DNA of 23,041 nt from a virus, in IMG/VR virus record IMGVR_UViG_3300025151_000322, positions 1-23,041 of that record; one strand, given 5' to 3'. Under the pieces are notes generated by a model. That model was not told where the DNA came from. It ran no database searches and saw only the letters and a list, made by a program, of their open reading frames with translations. Made by a program: the position numbers and the translations under genes. Below, in pieces: positions 14,921-22,675 of the stretch (position 1 is its first letter; each line of letters starts with the position of its first letter).

Positions 14921-16063
14921 TTAACTTTTTTTAATACTTCTAATTCTGAGTCCTCTTCCACTATCAACTTTTCCTACGGGCCTTATTTTCATACCGTTTT
15001 TTGTAACGGCTTGAGGAGCCTGTCTCATTTCCATATTAATGTTTTTAGATTTTCTAGTAACATTATCTACAGCGCTTGAAACACCTTGTTCATAAAAAAA
15101 CTGAGCAAATTTCTCTGGGTTCATTGCAACAGACAAAGCTTTGTGATATCCCTGTGCGTCTGCAATTAAACCTTTATCATCCATATACTTATTAATAAAA
15201 TTACCAATGTCTTTTTGTACATTTTTAATTTCTTCAGCAGTACCTGGCTTGTAAGTAAAATTATTTTCACCAACTTTGAAATCAAAACCTTTGAATTCAT
15301 TGTTAAAAACCTCATTGGTTTTATTTAAGAAATAATTATACCTCTTGTCGTTTTGCTCTTTGATAGATTTAGATTCATCAAGATAACTTTGATAAGCATT
15401 TAAATTTTCTTTTTGATCAGCAGACAACCCATCCCCACTTGACTCAAGAGGAACTTTATATTTATCTTTTTGTTCATTCAAAAACTTTTTAGCTTTCGCA
15501 AGTTCTCGTTTTTTTGCTAGTTTGATTTTCTTAATATCCTTAGGATCATCAACTTCTTCATCAAAATCAAATTTATCTTCAATAATATCTTGAATATCTA
15601 TTGCGTCTAAACCTTCTTCTGTTGCAGAATAATAACTAGCGAGTACAGAGTTGTCGTCCATAGAATCATAATCTCTTTGTAAATTATAGAAATCTTTAAT
15701 TCCACGCCCGGTTTCCTTTTTGTACTCTAAATACTTAGATACGTCTTCCGGCAACGGTTCGTTTGCCTCTTTTTCCGCAAACAGTTCATCCACCGATTTT
15801 ATATCCTTGTTATATCTATCTTTAATATAAGAAAGAACGTTGTCATCATTTAACTCTAATGACGGAGTTTTATCTTCAACAGCTGGTTCACTTTTTTCAA
15901 GCTCAACAGCTGGAGTTTCTTCTTTTACCTCAACCTTTTCTGGTGCATCTTCTTTTACTGGTTGATCTTCAAACTTTTCTTCATGCTTCTTTAGAAGTTG
16001 CTCTTCTATTTCAGCTGTGGATTTTTCTTCGACTAATCCTAAGTCTTTTACTTTTATTTCCAT
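14921..16063 (-). CDS. Putative capsid scaffolding / assembly protein
   Basis: A 380-residue protein lying exactly between portal and major capsid genes, the usual place of a scaffold. The first ~75 residues are strongly acidic and repetitive (VKEETPAVELEKSEPAVEDK). The middle is helical and charged, with a basic coiled-coil segment at ~180-205 (KKIKLAKKRELAKAKKFLNE). The region ~255-330 looks more globular (GFDFKVGENNFTYKPGTAEE; then FINKYMDDKGLI and VAMNPEKFAQFFYEQG). The last ~40 residues are Arg/Lys/Gly-rich (MKIRPVGKVDSGRGLRIRSI). An acidic disordered front with a basic tail is typical of scaffolds, whose basic end binds the capsid shell. No protease motif is visible. It could instead be a minor internal head protein. 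A leader with TAACTTTG lies upstream, and the capsid gene follows after 19 bases. Confidence 0.6.
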   Translation of the reverse strand: MEIKVKDLGLVEEKSTAEIEEQLLKKHEEKFEDQPVKEDAPEKVEVKEETPAVELEKSEPAVEDKTPSLELNDDNVLSYIKDRYNKDIKSVDELFAEKEANEPLPEDVSKYLEYKKETGRGIKDFYNLQRDYDSMDDNSVLASYYSATEEGLDAIDIQDIIEDKFDFDEEVDDPKDIKKIKLAKKRELAKAKKFLNEQKDKYKVPLESSGDGLSADQKENLNAYQSYLDESKSIKEQNDKRYNYFLNKTNEVFNNEFKGFDFKVGENNFTYKPGTAEEIKNVQKDIGNFINKYMDDKGLIADAQGYHKALSVAMNPEKFAQFFYEQGVSSAVDNVTRKSKNINMEMRQAPQAVTKNGMKIRPVGKVDSGRGLRIRSIKKS

Positions 16064-16078
16064 TTAATTAAATTTTTA

Positions 16079-16086
16079 CAAAGTTA
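16079..16086 (-). promoter_or_regulatory. Candidate Bacteroidota-type -7 element (TAACTTTG) before scaffold gene
   Basis: Read on the minus strand, the gap between the portal and scaffold genes holds TAACTTTG, matching the Bacteroidota -7 consensus TAnnTTTG. It ends 15 bases before the ATG at 16063. No TTTG-like -33 element is visible at normal spacing, so a promoter is possible but weak. It would allow scaffold and capsid protein to be made in excess over portal. Confidence 0.3.
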
Positions 16087-16112
16087 AACAATATTTAGAT
16101 TAATTTTTTAGC

Positions 16113-18548
16113 TTATCTTGGCTCAAACTCTGCTAGATCAAAACCATCTAGACTGTCTTCGTTTGATTCGAAATTAATAGGAGGTAAGTTGTTTTTCCTC
16201 TGTTCTATTAATTTAGACTGCTCAGTAGACTGTTGGCTTATTCTTCTGTCTTTCGCTTTTTCTCTTTGATCTTCTCTTTCTTGTAAGCCTGCTTGCTCCA
16301 CACCTTTCAGCTGCATTTGGAATTCAAACTCCGTTTGCATAAGTTGTCGTTTAAGTTCCGCTTCATTTTTAAGTTTTTCAATTTCAAAAGCCACATCAGC
16401 TTGTCTATACTGAATCTTAGCCTGAGACTCCATTTGTATTTTTTGCATCTCACCTTGAGCCTTAGCTTGTTGTGCTTGCATTTGCATTTGAGCTTGCATT
16501 TGCTGCTCTTGTTGTCTTTGCTGTTGTTCAGCTTCTTGTTTCTTCTTACGTTTTAATTTAAGAAGTTGATTTGCCATTTTAAGATTATTAAGCTCTCTGA
16601 TATCAATAGCATCTTCTAAACTTATATCTTTTTGAGATAACGCCATTTGAATGTTTTGTTCAAGCATTGCCTTCTCTTCTTCGTCTGGAGCCATCTCTAT
16701 AAAAATACCAAAGTCATACATATATAAATCTTTGATGTCTTCTAATATTTTTAAATTATACTTACCTATCTGCATAGCGAATTCATCTTTAAAATCTGCA
16801 TATTGTAAAATATCAGCAGTTCTAATTGATAAACATTCTGCAATAGTTCTAGTTATATATAAACTTCCTTGAAGAATATGTCTCGTAGCTGTGTTTGAAT
16901 TTAATGCAGCTAATTTCTGTACACCAACCAATGAATTAGGATCTGGCGTTGAACCATCTCTAGCTTCGTTAAGTCCAGTCACTGCTCTAATCATATCTAA
17001 GTAATGATTGTAATTAGCAATAAGCATTTGCATTTTACTAGCTCCACTATTTGAGGTTAGTTGTTGTATTGGAACTCTAGCGTTGTTAAACTCTCCATCC
17101 TGTGTGTAACTTCTCCCTACAACACTACCTGTTTGAAAATACAATCGTAATGCGTCTTCTGGATTGTAAGCATTTCCAGTTCCTAGATCCACTTCATTTA
17201 ATCCGTCAGCATCTATAAACACACCGTCTGGAACAACTCTTGATACTACTTGCTGAATTTTTAAATGAGTCATTTGTATCAAATCAGCAAAAGGAATCAT
17301 TCTTCTTACTAGAGATTCTAAACCACCTTTGTACATTCTTGGAGCAGCTGCTACATAATTAGGCATAGCAAACTGATTAGAAGATTTAGGTCTAACCATA
17401 TTTTCAGACAACTCCCATTTTAATAAAATGTTAGTTCCCATAACCATCACCCCATCATACCATACATCAATCTTTTTTTCCACTCTTTCAAAGTTTCCTT
17501 CCTCCATCATTTCAGCTGGTGGATTAAACTGATCGTCTTTCTCTACAGTTTTATATGTGCCGTCAGCTAGTCTTTTTCTTTTATAAACAAAGGAGTGTGT
17601 TGTTTTGTAGTTAAAATATAATAATGTTGCAGTGTCTCTGTAAAACATACTGTTTTCGTAAAACTGCGATGTGTTAAAATAATTATACCATGATTGACTG
17701 TATTTTGCTATTTGATTTAAATCCTCATTTGTTAATGAAGGATCTATTTTTACAAGCTCAGTCATAGGTACAGTTTTAATCTCTCCCCAATAAAAACAAT
17801 CTTTAAAATATGGATCTTCAGTATAGCTATATACTACATTAGCAGGATCTACATAATCTAGTTTTACTCCTGATCCTTTCAAAAACTCATGTTTAGTTAT
17901 ACCAATACCTATAGTAGCTAAATCATAATCTACTCTGCTTCTAATATCATTATAATGATTTTCAGCCATCAAAGTATTGATAGCTTCTTCTTCTGCAATT
18001 TCGATAGCAGGCTTATATTTCATATTCATGAACAATTCCATTTCTTCATCGCTTTCAGGAAGCTCATCTTCATTTGTTTGAAATACATTAATACCAAAGT
18101 CAGTTTCTATTTGTTGAAATAAAGGTTTTGCTAAAACTTCACCCTCGATCATTTCTTGAAACTCATTTCGTTTTTCAGCCGATAATGCATCTTCTGCATA
18201 GGCTTTAACTTTAAAAAGTCTGTCAGACATTCCGTTTACCACAATATCCACAAACTTTGGTATAATTGGTACTGGTGACCAGTCAAGATTAAGATAGCTT
18301 AAATCGCCATCTATTGCTAATTCATTTTTGTATTTTGCTACCGATTGCTCTCCTCTTGCATACAAACGTAGCTTCATGAACTCATTCCATTGATTATAAA
18401 ATCTACAGGAACCATTGTCTCTTCTGAACCATTCGTATTGTATTGCTTGACCTATCTGCAAACCATACTCCATAGTATCTTTAGTGGAGTCAGAAACAAA
18501 TTGATCTGGAAATGCAGCAGCCTGTATATCTATTGTTACTTCTTTCAT
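16113..18548 (-). CDS. Portal protein
   Basis: An 811-residue protein that forms the portal ring at the unique capsid vertex, where the terminase docks and DNA enters and leaves. The core looks like a podovirus portal: an N-terminal helical part, then VDYDLATIGIGITKHEF with G-S-G-x-K-L-D-Y-V-D-P-A-N-V, then acidic/aromatic wing-type sequence, and the segment LESLVRRMIPFADLIQMTHL followed by VVSRVVPDGVFIDADGL. From ~660 to ~780 it becomes a long Gln/Lys/Glu-rich coiled coil (QQQRQQEQQMQAQMQMQAQQ), as expected for the C-terminal barrel of long portals. It ends in an acidic tail (DSLDGFDLAEFEPR). Translation is coupled to TerL by an ATGA overlap. Assignment is supported by size, motif flow and its place between TerL and the capsid genes. 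Confidence 0.85.
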   Translation of the reverse strand: MKEVTIDIQAAAFPDQFVSDSTKDTMEYGLQIGQAIQYEWFRRDNGSCRFYNQWNEFMKLRLYARGEQSVAKYKNELAIDGDLSYLNLDWSPVPIIPKFVDIVVNGMSDRLFKVKAYAEDALSAEKRNEFQEMIEGEVLAKPLFQQIETDFGINVFQTNEDELPESDEEMELFMNMKYKPAIEIAEEEAINTLMAENHYNDIRSRVDYDLATIGIGITKHEFLKGSGVKLDYVDPANVVYSYTEDPYFKDCFYWGEIKTVPMTELVKIDPSLTNEDLNQIAKYSQSWYNYFNTSQFYENSMFYRDTATLLYFNYKTTHSFVYKRKRLADGTYKTVEKDDQFNPPAEMMEEGNFERVEKKIDVWYDGVMVMGTNILLKWELSENMVRPKSSNQFAMPNYVAAAPRMYKGGLESLVRRMIPFADLIQMTHLKIQQVVSRVVPDGVFIDADGLNEVDLGTGNAYNPEDALRLYFQTGSVVGRSYTQDGEFNNARVPIQQLTSNSGASKMQMLIANYNHYLDMIRAVTGLNEARDGSTPDPNSLVGVQKLAALNSNTATRHILQGSLYITRTIAECLSIRTADILQYADFKDEFAMQIGKYNLKILEDIKDLYMYDFGIFIEMAPDEEEKAMLEQNIQMALSQKDISLEDAIDIRELNNLKMANQLLKLKRKKKQEAEQQQRQQEQQMQAQMQMQAQQAKAQGEMQKIQMESQAKIQYRQADVAFEIEKLKNEAELKRQLMQTEFEFQMQLKGVEQAGLQEREDQREKAKDRRISQQSTEQSKLIEQRKNNLPPINFESNEDSLDGFDLAEFEPR

Positions 18549-20794
18549 TTATTAAGTAATTGACTTACTGAGTTCTTATTATTATATCTTGCAAAGTTAA
18601 TGCTTATTTTTGATTGTTTTCTGACGGGAGTGTATAGGTGTTTTTGATTTGCCATAATTGCTAACCCAGAGCTAATCGCAGCGTCAAACTTTGTTCTGTT
18701 TGATATATCAAATTTTGCCCAATCTTCTAGTGTTCTTTGAAAATACATACTACCTATATCGTCTTTTTCTCTATAACTACCATCAAAATCTAATCCCACA
18801 TATTTTTCAATATACGACTCAATAGCTGAGGCGTGTGATTGTTTAACATCTTCAGAGGTGTTAGGAATACCACCTAACTCTCTTTCGGTCTTAGATAACT
18901 TATTATAAGTTTTATCTGGTCTATTTAAACAAAAGCCTCGGTATCCTCTATTTTTAAAATGATACAATAAACGAGGTTTATTATTTTCACATAATATTGG
19001 CATGCCATAAAAAACACAAGCCATTAAAACTTCTTCAAAAAATATCTCCGCAGTTTGTGGTCTCGCTATATATTCTAAAAAAAACTCGTTACTGGGTGCG
19101 TCATCCATGTTGAATTTTGTCATCCCATGTAAAGCTCCATTAGATCCTTTCCCTACAACTACTCCTGAAATATCATACGAGTCACAACCAAATGAACCGA
19201 TGTGTTCGTTTCCAGGATACATTCTTCCGTTCTTTACAACTACGTTATTTTGCAAAGAAGCTTTAGGGATGTAAGTTACGAAAAATCTTCCTCTTTTATT
19301 TGGGCTCCAAATAACCTTAGAATCCTTTATACCATTTTGCCAATGGAAAGAACCTTGAGTTACATAGTGCGCTAAATTTACTGAATCATTATAATCTATT
19401 TGTTGATATATTTTAGTTAAATTAAATAACGATTGTTTGCTTTCATCTCTAAACGCATGTGACTCAGTTCTAGGAAACTGTCTGTAAAATTCATTTAATG
19501 CGTCTGGATCCGAAGCTAATGACTCTACTTCATTTTCCCAATAGTCCACCGCTCCTTGTGTAATTGGCTCGTTGTCAATACCTTTGATAGGTGTTGTTGG
19601 ATTTTTAAATACAGGCATCCCATACTTGTCAATAAAACCCTCCATATTCCATTCCATAGGAATAAACAAATTATATAAACCACTTTTTGTTTGTCCGTTA
19701 GAGTTTCTGTTTCTACAATCAGACGACTCATATAAATCTTTAAAATTTCTACCACCTTTATCTAATGCGTTTGATGTAGATCCCATCATACATTTACCTA
19801 TGATTTTACTACCTAGTCTTAAACATGTCTTTGTAACACGCCAGTTGTTCAAAATGTTTTCTGGCCGCTCCCATTTACCACTTTCGTCATGTAGTAATAA
19901 CTGAAGCTTTTCACCATCATAACTGTTGTCTGAAGTATTTTTCCAGTCAATAGTTGTGTCCAAACCTTCTAATTCTTCTTCGCTTACTGTGTACATATTC
20001 TTCTTAGTAATTTTAGAAGCAGGCACACGATATGCTAATTCAGTTTTAGGTTTATCCATACCATCTTGTATGGGTTTAAAAAAGAAAGGATAGTTGTTTG
20101 AAATAGGCACTATCTTATCTGTAAACATTTTTTTTGCATCCGCACCAGTCTTAGATAATATACCAATTCTAGAATCTTTAGTTATTGTAGCAGTGTTAAC
20201 ACCTTCGCACGAGCTCATAAATGAAAAACCTGAACGTCTTATTTTTAAATAACACATTCCAAAACTTCTTTTATCAGCCTTACACGCTTCCCAATAAATA
20301 TAAAATAAACGATTCGCTTCTCTAAAGTCAGGATGGCCAACATCAATCTTAGTCCATTGTAAATACATATAATGTGTTCCGGTTATATAAGTAGGAACAC
20401 CTTTGTTCATAAACCAGAAACCTTCATCTCTTCTATCAAACTCTTGCTCGATATAATCTACCCATTTGTTTTTAAATTGAGACGGAGCTTCATGCCACTG
20501 AAATATTGACTGTATTCTTTTTAATTCTTTACTAATCTCTTGAGCTTCCCAATACTGATCTTCTTTCTTTTTTGATCTTGAATAAATTTTAGTAGGTGGT
20601 TTAGGTAATGCAATATGTAGGCCATTTATATCAATCACCTGATCTATTTGTCCAGATTTTGATATTACAACAAAATTATATTTTTCGTTGTAACCATACT
20701 GCCATGTGCGTGCTTTATTTTTAGTAGATAAAACATTTTTAGGAACTACCTTGGTTAATGTAGTATATAGGTTATTTAGATCTTGATTCTGCAA
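18545..20794 (-). CDS. terL: Terminase large subunit (packaging ATPase-nuclease)
   Basis: A 749-residue terminase that pumps DNA into the procapsid and cuts concatemers. The N-terminal ATPase has a variant Walker A at ~184-191 (KIRRSGFS, the K-x-R-x-x-G-[FY]-S form of many phage terminases, without the classic G-K-[ST]). Walker B follows at ~299-304 (LLLHDE), and a motif III-like segment at ~336-342 (MMGSTSN). The C-terminal RNase H-type nuclease shows D538 (SFGCDSYD) and E603 (ILCENNK), with a candidate third acidic position near the IESYIEKYVG helix. The start is unusual: no in-frame ATG exists until M129, and the first usable codon after the upstream stop is TTG at 20794, inside the small-subunit gene. 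The stop overlaps the portal ATG as ATGA. The length suits terminases of crAss-like and related podoviruses. Confidence 0.93.
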   Translation of the reverse strand: MQNQDLNNLYTTLTKVVPKNVLSTKNKARTWQYGYNEKYNFVVISKSGQIDQVIDINGLHIALPKPPTKIYSRSKKKEDQYWEAQEISKELKRIQSIFQWHEAPSQFKNKWVDYIEQEFDRRDEGFWFMNKGVPTYITGTHYMYLQWTKIDVGHPDFREANRLFYIYWEACKADKRSFGMCYLKIRRSGFSFMSSCEGVNTATITKDSRIGILSKTGADAKKMFTDKIVPISNNYPFFFKPIQDGMDKPKTELAYRVPASKITKKNMYTVSEEELEGLDTTIDWKNTSDNSYDGEKLQLLLHDESGKWERPENILNNWRVTKTCLRLGSKIIGKCMMGSTSNALDKGGRNFKDLYESSDCRNRNSNGQTKSGLYNLFIPMEWNMEGFIDKYGMPVFKNPTTPIKGIDNEPITQGAVDYWENEVESLASDPDALNEFYRQFPRTESHAFRDESKQSLFNLTKIYQQIDYNDSVNLAHYVTQGSFHWQNGIKDSKVIWSPNKRGRFFVTYIPKASLQNNVVVKNGRMYPGNEHIGSFGCDSYDISGVVVGKGSNGALHGMTKFNMDDAPSNEFFLEYIARPQTAEIFFEEVLMACVFYGMPILCENNKPRLLYHFKNRGYRGFCLNRPDKTYNKLSKTERELGGIPNTSEDVKQSHASAIESYIEKYVGLDFDGSYREKDDIGSMYFQRTLEDWAKFDISNRTKFDAAISSGLAIMANQKHLYTPVRKQSKISINFARYNNKNSVSQLLNK

Positions 20795-21047
20795 ATCCTT
20801 TAGGTGTATTATTTTTATTTACATCTATACCCTCTAGTAATTGCTTTTCGTCCTCTATACGTTTTAAGATTTCAAAAGCATCAAAGATGGCTAGTTTTTT
20901 TGTTGCTGCTGCGTTTTTTAATCTATCAGCTGCTAGTTCATCATCTTTATCATATTTGATAATATCTTCTTTCGCTACTTTGATTAGTTGTAAAACTGCC
21001 TTTTCACCAGCCTTTATGATTTGTTCTTTGATTTCTTTTGTCTTCAT
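20772..21047 (-). CDS. Putative terminase small subunit
   Basis: A 91-residue, almost wholly helical and highly charged protein (KEIKEQIIKAGEKAVLQLIK, then a helix around AADRLKNAAATKKLAIFDAF). A GTG codon sits immediately before the ATG at 21047. I chose the ATG because it overlaps the previous stop as TGATG, a normal coupled start. The reading overlaps the terminase large-subunit gene by 23 bases. The small size and all-helical nature, together with its place directly before and overlapping TerL, suggest the DNA-recognition subunit of the packaging motor, which selects phage DNA and stimulates the ATPase. No clear helix-turn-helix is visible and it is shorter than typical small terminases, so the assignment rests mainly on position. 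Confidence 0.45.
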   Translation of the reverse strand: MKTKEIKEQIIKAGEKAVLQLIKVAKEDIIKYDKDDELAADRLKNAAATKKLAIFDAFEILKRIEDEKQLLEGIDVNKNNTPKGFAESRSK

Positions 21048-21610
21048 CACATAATCATTGTTATGTTGTTTGTAAACATTCTGTAAAGTTTTTCATTCTC
21101 TACATAAAATTCATATTCTGATTCTGGAGTAAAAGAAACTTCATCACCAACTTTAACTCCTAATTTTTTTAACTCTTCATTGTTATATTTAACAATACCC
21201 ATTAACGGTTCTTCAGTCCCTGTCTTTCCTAAATAAGAATCTTTAGGCGGAATAGGTTTTATAAAACAATACTTAGAGTGGCTTTTCCATTCTTCGTTAT
21301 TATAATACAAAAAAAATTGATCAAAGTCAATAAAGAATAAATCGTCTTTAAAAAAACTTTTACCGCTTTTTTCTCTACCATACATATCGTTATAATATTT
21401 AAATACATTATGATGTACTAACAATATGTCACCAATTTTTATTTCACCCTTGTAATCAATAGGAAGAGACACCACTTGCCCATATCTGTTTGATGCTTTA
21501 TGATCTTCTTTTGAAACACTCATTAGAAAATCTATATCACCAATCTTCTTTACATTATCATACCTTTTACCAGTAAGAGGTCGGACAATAAAAGAAAACG
21601 GAGACTGCAT
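21047..21610 (-). CDS. GroES-like co-chaperonin candidate with two similar halves
   Basis: A 187-residue protein starting at ATG 21610. The C-terminal half (138-187) has the GroES layout: G-x-V strand, then GVKVGDEVSF (151-160), then EYEFYVENEKLYRMFTNNI close to the end. This parallels K-V-G-D-x-V-x-F and e-Y-L-i...D-I-l-a-I of GroES. The N-terminal half (44-102) repeats the order: GQVVSLP, EIKIGDILLVHHNVF (56-70), then FFIDFDQFFLYYN. GroES itself is about 95-100 residues, so this looks like a duplicated or tandem barrel. If it acts like phage co-chaperonins (the T4 gp31 type), it would cap the host GroEL during capsid-protein folding, in line with its place just ahead of the packaging and head genes. 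I cannot tell a true mobile loop from a linker. It could instead be a structural beta-barrel with no chaperone role. Confidence 0.55.
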   Translation of the reverse strand: MQSPFSFIVRPLTGKRYDNVKKIGDIDFLMSVSKEDHKASNRYGQVVSLPIDYKGEIKIGDILLVHHNVFKYYNDMYGREKSGKSFFKDDLFFIDFDQFFLYYNNEEWKSHSKYCFIKPIPPKDSYLGKTGTEEPLMGIVKYNNEELKKLGVKVGDEVSFTPESEYEFYVENEKLYRMFTNNITMIM

Positions 21611-21834
21611 TAAAAGTTTATATTATACTCTAAAGAGATTGGCATTGTTGTTTTAAACTCTTTCCATATAAGAACCTCTTGATTTTTTTCAATCCATATC
21701 TTATAAGATTCTGAAGAAGCATCGTGTTGAATTAAATGAATTATATATGATCCCCCTAGTACATCTTGCCCTACTATATAGTGCATAGCACCAGACTTAT
21801 AGTCTGCTCCTATTGAAATCTTTCTAATATCCAT
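21610..21834 (-). CDS. Small conserved hypothetical phage protein
   Basis: A 74-residue protein starting at ATG 21834. It begins MDIRKISIGADYK, continues with a Gly-rich turn and hydrophobic strand (HYIVGQDVLGGSYIIHLI, ~18-35), then an acidic segment, and ends with aromatic beta-type residues (EVLIWKEF...SLEYNINF). The composition suggests a compact beta domain. There are no catalytic or metal-binding motifs. Its stop overlaps the start of the next gene in a TAATG arrangement, so translation of the GroES-like protein is probably coupled to it. I remember similar short proteins upstream of GroES-like genes in marine phage contigs, but no function. Confidence 0.65.
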   Translation of the reverse strand: MDIRKISIGADYKSGAMHYIVGQDVLGGSYIIHLIQHDASSESYKIWIEKNQEVLIWKEFKTTMPISLEYNINF

Positions 21835-21838
21835 TTAA

Positions 21839-22357
21839 TTAAAATGTAGTATCTAACTTTAATTTTCTATAAGTAATATTTATATATAAAGTTCCGTCAC
21901 CTTGTGTTGGATTTGCTAATCCTCCTAAAACTATACCTTCATTTACAGGTATAAATTCAGCAGGTGAAGGATCACTTTTATATACTTTTTTAGTTGCAGA
22001 GTTTAATAAAGCTAATGGTAAAGGCTCCTGAATAGTGCCTTGAGTTATATTAATAGTGTTAACAAAATCATAAGTAACTCCTCCAGGACTCATATAACTT
22101 ACAATTTCACTAACATCATAAACATATTCAGAACCAGGCGCAGGCAGTAATGTAAACTGCTGTGTTCCTATAACTCTTAAATAAGATGAAGGAACGGCTA
22201 TTGTAACTGAAGTAACATTTAAACCATATAGAGTTTGTAGGTTTTCTAACGTACAAGTTTTAGTGTTTAAATTGTTTTCTGCATCAGTTAACACAAAGTA
22301 ATCCGACAGTGAAGGAATGATACTTGAGTACGCTGTTGTATTACTTATTCTAGCCAT
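21839..22357 (-). CDS. Probable structural protein with fibre-like N-terminus
   Basis: A 172-residue protein starting at ATG 22357. The N-terminus (PSLSDYFVLTDAENNLNTKT, ~16-35) resembles the short adaptor found at the start of many phage fibre and adhesin proteins in Bacteroidota phages: S-D-x-F/L-x-x-T-D followed by N-x-T-K and a helix (LENLQTLYG). From residue ~50 the sequence is rich in beta-strand residues with Pro/Gly turns (SVTIAVPSSY, TQQFTLLPAPGSEYVYDV, and GTLYINITYRKLKL at the end). There are no cysteines beyond C37, no membrane segment and no catalytic motif. A small virion decoration or head-fibre-like protein is the best guess; it could also be a chaperone-like accessory. It sits 4 bases after the coiled-coil gene and 4 bases before the next gene. 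Confidence 0.65.
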   Translation of the reverse strand: MARISNTTAYSSIIPSLSDYFVLTDAENNLNTKTCTLENLQTLYGLNVTSVTIAVPSSYLRVIGTQQFTLLPAPGSEYVYDVSEIVSYMSPGGVTYDFVNTINITQGTIQEPLPLALLNSATKKVYKSDPSPAEFIPVNEGIVLGGLANPTQGDGTLYINITYRKLKLDTTF

Positions 22358-22361
22358 AGTT

Positions 22362-22625
22362 TTATTTAGATATAGGTTCTGCTTCTACTTCTTGCGGCTT
22401 TTTAGTAACAATACCTGTTGCTAAATCAATAACAGCATCTTGTCCATATTTCTCCGCTAATTTTTTTTCTTCAACCGCAAATGCACTTTTTAAGTTATTT
22501 AATGCTTCTTTTGCAAGATCTTGTCTTAGTACATTATCAGCAATCTCTAACTTAGTTTTAGTAAAGTCTTGGTTAAGTTCTTGAATTTTTTTTAATTCGT
22601 CTTCAGTTAATTTAATTTCACTCAT
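22362..22625 (-). CDS. Small coiled-coil protein, unknown function
   Basis: An 87-residue protein starting at ATG 22625. Almost all of residues 1-58 is a charged Lys/Glu/Leu heptad-like helix, so a coiled coil is likely. A short conserved-looking C-terminal segment follows: EKYGQDAVIDLATGIVTKK (~58-76). I do not recognise a family with a known function. Similar small helical proteins with a K-Y-G...I-D-L-x-T-G ending are common next to structural genes of environmental phages, from memory. The 50-base AT-rich gap upstream could hold a promoter, but I see only imperfect TATATTTA versions of the -7 box there. The next gene follows after 4 bases, so the two are probably co-translated. Confidence 0.7.
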   Translation of the reverse strand: MSEIKLTEDELKKIQELNQDFTKTKLEIADNVLRQDLAKEALNNLKSAFAVEEKKLAEKYGQDAVIDLATGIVTKKPQEVEAEPISK

Positions 22626-22675
22626 TTTAATTTATTTTTAATGTTAATTTTATTTATGTAAATATAGTAAATATA

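Noticed and set aside
20795-20802. AAAGGA next to the terminase TTG as a Shine-Dalgarno site
   Set aside because: It is almost adjacent to the start codon, too near for ribosome binding, and other genes here lack such sites.
22626-22675. Promoter in the AT-rich gap before the 87-aa gene
   Set aside because: Only TATATTTA-like imperfect boxes are present and nearly any AT-rich gap would yield them.
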